The notes below the pieces were generated by a model. It searched no databases and had not been told where the DNA came from. It worked only from the letters and a program-made list of their open reading frames with translations. Source: Paracentrotus lividus (Eukaryota; Echinodermata; Echinoidea; Camarodonta; Echinidae). From it: a stretch of DNA of 64,000 nt. Both the position numbers and the translations under genes were made by a program. Every line of letters begins with the position of its first letter. The first letter of the stretch is position 1. Positions 35,401 through 45,400 of this stretch are shown piece after piece. The DNA lies in assembly GCA_940671915.1 (NCBI GenBank), contig CALNVZ010003434.1, positions 9,880,303 through 9,944,302 on the forward strand, given 5' to 3'.

Positions 35401-36672
35401 CCGTCGAAGCTCTCTGTATGGTCCCTCAGTCATCTCTTGTCCTACGCCACGTTATTTGGTGGTATGTGCCCTCTTCCCCATTTTGCCCCTGTTTGGCCCT
35501 GGCAGCCCGCGGGTCTCTGCCGTGTTTGCCTCTCTTCCCTCTCGCTGTGCCGATTACGTGGATCCCGACAGTCAAGTTGTTTTTTTCTGTGCTGGTCCCC
35601 CCAGGTTCCCCACACGTTACTTGCTCTCGTTTGTTCCGATGCGCCCTCCTACTCTTTGCACCACCCCCCCTCGTTCTTCTATCCGTTGTGGTTCCCTTGC
35701 TGTGATTCCCAGGTCGGGGTTGATCCGGTCTGGGCACTCTGTCCTTTGAGCCGGTTTTCTCTCCGGCGTCCCCTCGCGCGGCGTTCCCCTGAGGTAGTGG
35801 CGTGCTTGTGCAGCCTCTAAACCGTGCTTGTGGTCATACCCTGGTTCGACTTTCTAGCCCCCGAGTCTCTTTATTTCTGTCTCTAATCCACCTTCATTTC
35901 TAAGTCTGCGCCCTTTAGGCGAGTCCACTGACCTTGTGCGCCGTGAGTCTGATGGTCTATTTTCTTCCACCCGACTTGTCTCCCGACCGCATCTTTCACT
36001 TCTTCTCTCTTTCCCGACAGCATGCGGTCTACTTTGTGTCGCGTGGCCCTCCTGTGGTCGGAACGATGGCGCGTCTCCCGATGTTGCGCCTGCTGGCTAT
36101 CCTGTGGCACATCTGTTAACTGCTGTGCTATCCCACGTTTGACCATGCTTCGCTGCCGTGTGTGGACCGCGCCCCGGTAGTAATTTTTTAATTTTGCCGG
36201 CCGAAGGCTTTACTTCTGCAACCGTCTTCCATTCTGGCGTCTAACTACACGGTGACTGCACCATTTTTCTGTGCTTTTGATTTGGCTGCTGGCTATGCCG
36301 TTCTCACGTGTGTGCCTTTGCTCTCTTTGTGTGATTATGGGACATTTCTGCCCCGATAGTCCTAGTTGGTTTTCATGCCAGGGGCAGTGCTCGAGTCACA
36401 TTCGTGGCAGCTCGTGTTGCTCACACGACTGAGTGCGATAGTTCTAGATTTCACGATTGGCCCTTACCCCCTATGAGGTGGCAAGCTCTCTGCGTCCTGT
36501 CTGTCTTCTGTACCATTTTTCCCCCGAATTTTTTTTTTTTTCCATTATGCGTTGTATACGTCGTACTTAACGTACATGAATTTGTGCTGCAATCCTATCT
36601 GTGAGCCACAGTCCCCCAGGCGCTCAGCACCGGGTCGCGGACATTGGCCGACCTCTACCCATGTCAGCGTTG
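29460..36672. other. corrupted collinear copy of ~36.67-41.69 kb (probable uncorrected-read fill)
   Basis: 30.6-31.4 kb is an error-filled copy of the satellite at 36.67-37.48 kb, including the unique phrase ATAATACGTCTCTTATCACC. 33.48-36.67 kb follows 38.47-41.69 kb in order, offset about 4.9-5.0 kb: exon 1 region (34.66 vs 39.53), exon 2 (35.34 vs 40.34), exon 3 (36.04 vs 41.04). Differences are dense single-base substitutions and indels. The 33.5-36.6 part is depleted in A relative to its template. I could not match 31.5-33.4 kb convincingly. ORFs in this block are not genes. Confidence 0.75.
36040..36175 (+). pseudogene. garbled copy of Cys-rich gene exon 3
   Basis: CCTGTGGTCGGAACGATGGC, ACTGCTGTGCTATCCCACGT and TGCCGTGTGTGGACC align with exon 3 at 41,062-41,180 but with stops and frameshifts. 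It is part of the corrupted block rather than an evolved pseudogene, judging by the same error density in the introns. Confidence 0.7.
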
Positions 36673-37490
36673 GGCTCTCCTACCATCATTCTACTCCTCT
36701 AGACACTATCATCCCACCCTTAACTCTCCTACCATCATTCTACTCCTCTAGACACTATCATCCCATCTTTAACTCTCTTACCATCACCTTACCTCCCATC
36801 ATCCTACCTCTTTCACCATCATCCTACAATGATCCCGTATCTCCTACCATCATCCTCCCTCTCCTACCATCATCTCACCTCTCCTACCATCATCCTCCCT
36901 CTCCTACCATCATCCTACCTCTCCTACCAAACATCCTACCTCTCTTACTATCATCCTACCTCTCCTACCATCATCCTACCTCTCATACCATCATCCTCAC
37001 TCTCATACCATCATCTCAACTCTCATACCATCATCCCATTTCTCCTACCATTATCCTATACCTCTCCTATATACCATCATAATACGTCTCTTATCACCCT
37101 CTAGTAATACCTCTGGCACGCGGGCCCTACGTCCCATCATCCTACCTCTCTCATCATCATCCTACCATTATCCCACCTCTGATACCATTATCCCATCTCT
37201 CCTACCATCATCCTACCTCTCCTACCATCATCCTACCTCTCCTACCATCATCCTACCACTCCTACCATCATCCTACCTCTCCTACCATCACCCCACCTCT
37301 CCTATACCATCATCCTCCCTCTCCTACCATCATCCTACCTCTCCTACCATCATCCTATCCCCCCCCCCATACCACCATCCTACCTCTCCTACCATCATCC
37401 TATACATCTCTTACACCATTCTATCATCATCCTACCTCTCTCAGTCATCATCTCTCCTATCATCATCCTATACCTCTCCTACCATCAAAT
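36672..37490. repeat. CTCCTACCATCATCCTAC satellite, right block
   Basis: Clean tandem array of 18-20-bp units, with CTCCTAC, CATCATC and TATACC variants, and one 49-bp-unit stretch at its start. It follows the corrupted block abruptly. Confidence 0.9.
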
Positions 37491-37576
37491 TTCCATCATT
37501 TTTTTATTTCCATATTTATTTTTGCCCCCAAAATTTTCTTTTTCGTTTCCTTTTCCCTCTTTTCTTACTATACCTC

Positions 37577-37820
37577 TAGTGGGGTGTAACACAAAGACTT
37601 ACGATTGATTAAAAGTTACGATTGATTTTTTTCTCGTTAGCCTCATCATGGACAGGATGCTCCAAAGTTGATGATCTTAATCCTAATCTTAGCACTAACC
37701 CTACTCTTAATCATATCAAAATCTTAATCCCTAACTGTACCTGGTTTCCAAATGAGGCTACCAAGAAAAAATTAATCGTAACTTTTTATCAATCGTAAGT
37801 CTTTGTGTTACACCCCACTG
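37577..37820. mobile_element. ~244-bp MITE with ~70-bp inverted ends
   Basis: AGTGGGGTGTAACACAAAGA and CTTACGATTGATTAAAAGTT at the left are inverted at the right; the GTTAGCCTCAT and ATGAGGCTAC parts also pair. TA lies at or next to the left end; the right-hand junction is uncertain. Typical of Tc/mariner-type MITEs, but the superfamily is only a guess. Confidence 0.65.
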
Positions 37821-38554
37821 ATCTAGCTTTTCATTTTTCTTTGTTTTCTTTTTTAGCACCATAAGATTTAGCAGCTTATCACCGTTCACATTATTACCGG
37901 TATGGTTAATTCGGATGTGCTGCGCGTCTGTTGTTACGGCTGCTAAATCCCTGACCGAGTGCCAGCACCATCGCTGCGCCGCCGCGCCGGGGGCGCGGGG
38001 GCTGGGTAGTGCGGCCGGGCCCGGACAGCCGCGCTCAGATCATGATCAGCAGCGCAGGCAGGAGCATAAACTATCAGCTGAAGTCAGACACGAATTTTGA
38101 TCAGCTCAGGAAAATGTCAGCAAGGGACGCTTTTATCCACTTTCTTTGGTAAGAAAATGTAGGAAACTATGATGACATTCTTCATATGTTCTAGGAAAGT
38201 CATTTATGATGATCAGACGTTGTATTTTTCACAAAATATCTGCTTTTTTGCCAGTCAATCGCCAAGGCCCAAGAAGAGGAACATTTCTGGACTGTAACTC
38301 CTTAGGCCTAACGTTAGGCCTACAGCAACTTAGCAAGAAAAATATTTATGTTCCTGTACCAATTAATTGCTGTCATGTTGTTCTTGATAATCCTAAATTT
38401 CTTATTGAAAGTCTTGTTTAACAATTACAGTTTTAACATGTAACAGTTAAGAGGTAACTGTGTGTAGATCTAGGCTGATATTATTATTATTGGTTTTTAC
38501 TTTGACGTGACGACTCACGTATGACGTGACAGTGACACAATTTTTACTCCACAA

Positions 38555-39060
38555 ATATACACAACGCTCGAATGATCATGTTAGCATATGAAATGCACTA
38601 CCATTGTGCCTTCCAATGAACAATAGTCACGATAAAATTTAGACTCGTCATTTATTTTTTTTGGTAAGTCCTCATTTTTTCATACGTTTTCAACTGTCGG
38701 GCGGGGTCCGACAGTGGATTCGTTGAAGTTCCTAATATTTCTCTTCTTTATTCTAAAAAGTATTGAAAGAGTGGCTTTCCGCCGCATGTTTTGTTAAGAC
38801 GAGTCTTGCAGTTTTTTTTTTGCGAAATAGGTCCACTTTGGAGTTTGGTTATGATTGACAGCGCGCACAATAAGCGGTCTTTATCGGGAACAGCTGAATC
38901 ACTTTGTTCAGTTACGGTCAACGCACTTCAGTCATCGCAACCAGGAGGTGGAGCTTCACGTGATAGCTAATCAGAGTGCCCAACAATCAAAATGCATTGT
39001 CCTCTAGCACTGTAAGAACGAACTTGTAGACATTTCGATGTGTAGGGGTCTACATGTAGA
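38555..39060 (+). promoter_or_regulatory. promoter-like region upstream of the Cys-rich gene; inverted twin of 20.1-20.5 + 28.07-28.2 kb
   Basis: Non-coding DNA about 0.4-0.9 kb upstream of the first supported exon. It is CpG-richer than its surroundings, with GCGCGC, CACGTG and, just upstream at 38.50-38.54 kb, TGACGTGA-type (CRE-like) motifs. Its conservation as an inverted repeat upstream of the divergent synergin gene is the main reason to call it regulatory; there is no direct evidence of transcription initiation. Confidence 0.4.
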
Positions 39061-39416
39061 CTAGAGTCTAGACGACAGACGCGACATCTTTTCTTGATGA
39101 TTTAGCTAAGCCTATCTTGTTGTTGCACATGTAGATCTGGACCGTATTTGTAAAATAGGGGGTAACCTAGATGTCAAGAAAAGTAAACCTCCATTTCAAT
39201 TTAAAAAAATATAGAGTCTAGATCTAAATCTAGAGTCCAACAGTTAGAGGTCTAGTAAGTAGAAGTCTAGAGGGTCTAGACCTATCCCTATGGAGAGATA
39301 ATTGTGAACATTAATGAGAAATATCATTATAAGTCTATTTGTTCTGAAGATTAATGAAATTTTGCTTTGATGTTATTGGATTTATTAACCATGCTTATTT
39401 AATTTTTTTATTTCAG

Positions 39417-42400
39417 ATTTAAAGGATGCATTGATCTAGATCTATGCCTAGTGGGTAAATCTACAGGTTTTGCTGTCATTACAATTCTTTGAAAATTGAA
39501 GTAACAAGAACGCCACTGTAGATCTACAAGTCATTCATCAATGATGGAAAGAAGGTCATTCTCTGACTGAAAATGGCTGATGTGAGTATTAAAATGGGAG
39601 ATTTCATGTTCTTTGGCAAAGCAAAAATTAGATCATTGTTGACTCGTCTTTTTTAAAACTTTACTACTTTTTAACTATAATCGTAGAACTTGCTCTATCC
39701 TAAAAGTCTACTATTTAAAATTCAAATGATTAAATCACAAATTGTGCTGAATTGTTAATAGGTAGAATGTATATTCATTTGACTGATTTTCTTCATTTGG
39801 GAGCATATTATTGTTCATGAATTATATTTTTAAAAATTGGCATTTTTGGGATAGAGATTACAAAAGTGCAATTTTTTCTGTGAGTTGTACATGGATAAAA
39901 AACAAACAAGATTTCAGTCGGAAAGAGACACCTCATAATGAATCTACCTTTATGGAATAAGTGTGTAGTAACTGATTGCATTGTATAGCAATGGATTATA
40001 TTTCCGATCTTGTACTATTTCAAATAAAGATGAACTTTGTACTTGTCTAACTATACTGCACTTGCAATGTCAAAACAAAGATCTCAACATGGAACCCCCC
40101 CCCCCTCTGAAAAATAAAAAAGAATATTATTTTAGATTTGAAATACTCTGTCTTGTTTGTAAAAGTTTGCTATCTTTACTTTTTGTAGGACTTTAAGTCA
40201 TGTTTGATAGATATTCAATGGATATTTTCTTTGATATTAGTGCATTCATGAAAAATAATATGTAATATGATACATTTTGATGATAATTCATTTAATCATC
40301 AAGTTACAATATTTCCTTTCTTTTTCTCAATATGATTTCAGGCAGCAGAAGAAACACCAGCTAATGAACTTGCCCTTCCCATCCCAATCATTGTTGTCAT
40401 TGCCGTAGGAAGCTATATCTTGGTCATAGTCATCCTCTTGGTCATCAGACAGTTTTTGGTGGTATGTGCTTTTAAATATTTGAATGTTTGGCTGGAAGGC
40501 AGTCGGGTATATGAAGTTGTTTGCCTCTTAAAAAATACCTCCAATACAGGATGTCCAAGATAAAGTGGAATCCAAACAGTCAGTTGTTTTTTTCTGTGAA
40601 TGCAAGTAAACAAGTTCAATCCTTCTTTGTTCCGATGACACCTAATACTATCTTGAAAAACCCACATATTCATTAATAACAAGTTGTGGTCTCACCACTT
40701 GACTGTGAATTCAAAGGTCGTGGGTTCGATCCCCGGTATCGGCACTATGTCCTTTGAGCAAGGAATTTTATCTACATGCTTCACCCCATCCGAGGCGTTA
40801 AAATAGGTAGTGGAGATTGTGCACCTCTAAAGTGCTTTGGTCATAACTGGTAAAAGACTTTCTAAGACACCAGTAATATTATTATCAATGTCTATATCAA
40901 ACTTATTTCTATCTCCAGCTTATAGGCCAGAGTCATATATGTAGAGAAGATGAATCTGATGTATATCATTATTAAAACAAACTTTCTAACCAAACAAAAG
41001 CAATTTCAAACCCTTTTCTCTCATCTCCACACAGGCCAGAGGCATTTGTGTAGAGTGCGCCCCCTGTGGTCGAGAAGATGGCAGTCTACAGTGTTGCGAC
41101 TGCTGGATATCCATGGCAGAATCCTGTAACTGCTGTGCCTATCCCAACGTTAAGACATGCTTAGATGCCGTGTGTGGACCAGCGACAAAGGTAGTATTTT
41201 CTATTTTGAACAAGCCAGGCTTAACATTCTGAAAAATATATCCAATCCTGGCGTCTAAATACCAGGTGATACATTTTTCTGAATGATTTTGATTTGGCCA
41301 ATTCTGGCATTAATTCTTCAAGTGTGTGCACTTTGATCTCTTTGTGTGAATTATGGGAAATTTCTGACCAGATATCAAGTTGGTTTTAATGACAGAAGGG
41401 AAATGGATCAGTAAAAATTTTAGTAAAGAGTTTGATAAAAGATATGAAAGTTCTAGATTTTAAAGTTGAAATTACCCAATATGAGGTGGCAGCTCTATGA
41501 CTAGACTTGTCATGTCTTCTCTCAAAATTTTCCAAAGAATTATTTTTTTTTTTCAATTATGCGTGTAATCGTGTAATCAAGATAATTGTATTTGTGATGC
41601 ATCATATTGAAATGAGACACAGTCACCAAGGAAGCTCAGCAAAGGGTAGAGGAAATTGGCGAAATAATAAAAAATGTCAGCGTTAGGGGAACATTTTTTT
41701 ATTCTCTATCTTTCTCTAACTTTTTGCAATCTTCTCTTTGAAGTAGATTTATCAGATTTTTTTCAATATTTTACTGCTCGGCTTCTTTCATTATCAAACC
41801 AACTTCCCCTGTTAGAAATTTCAAGGTGTGAAATTGAATTGGTCTGTATTTAACACACTAATTACACCGTCATCACATTGCACGAAAGCTTCAAATCGGT
41901 TGTAATATAGTGTACCAACATGTAGTATTTTAATCAGATTAATCCACAATTCAACTAACAAGAAGTTAATTATCTATTTTATGACCTGATTATTACATAA
42001 TTCCACATAGCATGATTTACCGAAGAAATCATCCAATTATCCTCAAATTAACACAAATTTTAATCTATTCTTACACTCTTTACATTCCACATAGCATGAT
42101 TTACCAAATGAATAATCTAGTTATCCTCAAATTAACATTTTAATTTTTTTTTACACTCTTTACATTTTTGTGACAAAGAAGAATGTACATAATTGTAGGA
42201 ATGAAAAAATTGGGAAGAAATAGTCAATTTAAAATTCATGATATTAATAAAATTCTGGCTAAAGCATTTTTTTTTTTCTTGAACAATATCAAATAGGATT
42301 TGATTGAAAAAGTAGGTACAGTTTTGACATGTAGGATGATGTTATAGATATACAGAAATGCATTAATTTACACAAAGGATACAGTTTCAGTGTGAACTAA

Positions 42401-45400
42401 GCTCAAGGTGGTTTGCTGTACAACATTATTTGCATTGATTTATAAAGGTATTTTATCTTTGGTGGGGATGGGAGGGTTAAGCTACAATGTATGAAAACAA
42501 AAATTGCTTACCCATGCAAACATGCAATATGATTTTGATGTGGCAAGAAAAAGCATTTGGGAAAGTGATAATTAAAAGCATCACTGACAATGATATCTTC
42601 CTTGGTGCTTTAAATGTGCAGTTACACCAAATTTTTGCAGTTTTGTTTAAAATGGAAATGGATTTAAGGGGAATGTGAATGCTGTTTTTTACTGGAATTC
42701 TTGTAAATGTCGTATCACTTTCATTTGCACGTTGATTTGTTTTCATGTTTCTACTTTAATAGCTCACTATCTTTTCCTTCAATCACTTCTATGTTTTTCT
42801 CTCTATGTCGTCAACTTAAATCCCCTTTATTGATTATCTTCCCTTCTCCTCTGTTTCTATAAATGACCTTATATGTTTTCCGTATGAACATATGTTTCCA
42901 TATGACCATATATGTTTCCCATATGTCTCCATATGACCATATATCTGTTTTCATCTCTGTCACCTCCAATTAATCTATCTACTTCATGATCCCCTCTCAT
43001 GTATTAATTCCTTCACTTTCTTATTTTCCCTGTGTGCTGCTTCTGTAAAACCAAAAAAAACCCTCTCCAGCTTCATTTATCTCCCTATCCTCCTTCTCCC
43101 CACCTCACTCTCACACTTCCTCTCTGCCTCTTCTCCCCCTCTGTCTCCATATAGCTGTTTTCATCTCTGTCACCTCCAATTAATCTATCTACTTCATGAT
43201 CTCCTCTCAATGTATGTAATTTCCTTCACTTTTTCTTTCCCTGTGTGCTGCTTCTGTAAAAACAAAAAAAACCCTCTCCAGCTTCATTTATCTCCCTATC
43301 CTCCTTCTCCCCACTCACTCTCACACTTCCTCTCTGCCTCTTCTCCCCCTCCTGTCTCCATATAGCTGTTTTTCATCTCTGTCACCTCCAATTAATCTAT
43401 CTCTTTCATGAACCCTCTCATGTTTAATCCTTCACACTTTCTTATTTTCCTCTGGTGCTGCTTTCTGTAAAAAAAAAAAACAAGGAAAAAAAAACAAACA
43501 AAAAAACCCTCTCCAGCTTCATTTATCTCCCTATCCTCCTTCTCCCCACTCACTCTCGCACTTCCTCTCTGCCTCTTCTCCCTCTGTTCTCCATATATCT
43601 GTTTCATCTCTGTCACTCCAATTATCTATTTACTTCATGATCTCCTCTCATGTTTTATTCCTTCACTTTTCTTATTTTACCTGTTGCTGCTTCTGTAAAA
43701 AAAAAAAAAAAAAAACCCTCTCCTCCTTCTCCCCCCTCTCTCTCTCTTCTACCCCTCTGTCTCCATGTATCCTTCTTTCTCTCTTTTCTCTCTCTGTCTG
43801 TCTCTCTCTCTCTCCCATCTCTCTGTTGTGTTCTTCTTTACCTCCCTTTCTCTCCCTTAATCTCTATCTCATTAACATTCTCCATAACATTTCTCCATAT
43901 TAATTCAAATTGTCTGACCAGAAATGTTCTGTTGAAAAGTGCCTAACTTGCCACCTGTGTTTACAGTGCTGTGACCAAGCCAAAGGGTGTGAGGTAAGCC
44001 CACTTAGTCAAAGATTCTCAAAACAAGAGGCAATACTTTTGACAAAGTGGTAATGAAAAGCAAGGCTATTGCAACATTTTGACAAGTAAACCATATAATG
44101 GATTGTATTTTCAGGAGATATGAGGTACGCTCTCAAGCATTCACTGTAAAACCAGAAACTTTTGGCGTGCATGATACTTTCTCAAACCGTGCAAAGATGT
44201 AAGATTCACGAAATAAAGAAGTTCTTCATGGTCAGTCATTTGTGAAAGTTTTATGCCTCGAAAAAAGGCTCCAATTTGCAAATATTTAAGGTCATAAATG
44301 TTTGTGGTTTTACAGTGAGGCCTAGTATTTTACGGTAAAGACTTTTGACTTGATGTGACTCTTTACTACATGTATGTTTTTCCTTTTTTTTCCTCATATT
44401 TCCTGGAAGCTATATTTTAAATATATGATCTAATATTTTTTTTTAAATATCTTAATAAGGCAGGGAATGGGTTATTAACCCTAAAAAGGCCGGGTTATTT
44501 TTGCCATCTCACAGCCGGGGGGGGGGGCTGATTAGGCCCCCCCTTCAGATCTCGGCCGCCGATCGCGTGATCGCGGCGAAAATTTGCACAATAGTAGTGT
44601 GCGATGTAATCTACAAGATTGTATAGTTCATTTTTCCAAATAATGTCTTTTTTAATTTATATTAATTAATTATGCTAATTTATGCATGAAATCATACTTT
44701 TTGCTCTAAATCATTAAATAATGGTCCTAGAATGTTAATTCTTGATGTAAATATTCTTTGTAGCATACCTAACAATTGTACGCAAAAAAAATTCCGGTAT
44801 CTAATTCAATTTCTTATGTATTTTATTGTTTTGGGAATTTCTTATGTATTTCTTTGTTTTTCGACTTATGTATTTCATTGTTTTTTTGTTTGGAATACTT
44901 CGGTCATTGATTATCTCTAATGATTAGAGCAATATCATTTAAAATAATGGCTAATAACCATATTTTAAATAAAGAAATGTGATTTTAGCATGAAAAGCCA
45001 TTTCCCATATGTTTTGTACACAAATACAGAAAATCTCCGATTTTTGAGTCTGCGCTGCATTACATAATGTTGCGCAACATCCGAACCGTACGCTCAATTT
45101 TCTTCAAAATATTTTTAAAAGTTGCGTAGGATGTTAGAGAAAAAAGTCATAAATGCGCGGAGCGCGAATTTTTTTTTCAGCGACATGACCGCGCGAAATG
45201 TCGAGGGGGGGGCTGATTAGGCCCCCCCCCCGGCCCTTTTAGGGTTAAGAAGTTTTTACCGAGCTTTATAAATCGTTTATTTAAAAATATATTTTAATTG
45301 TTGCTTTTTATGCCTCCGCCACCGAAGGTGGTGCCGGAGGCATCATGTTTTCGGGTTGTCCGTCCGTCCGTCCGTACGTCCGTACGTCTGTACGTCCGTA

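Noticed and set aside
33600..36150. Many 60-160-residue ORFs on both strands
   Set aside because: They fall in the corrupted copy of 38.5-41.2 kb; the low A content removes stop codons and inflates ORF length.
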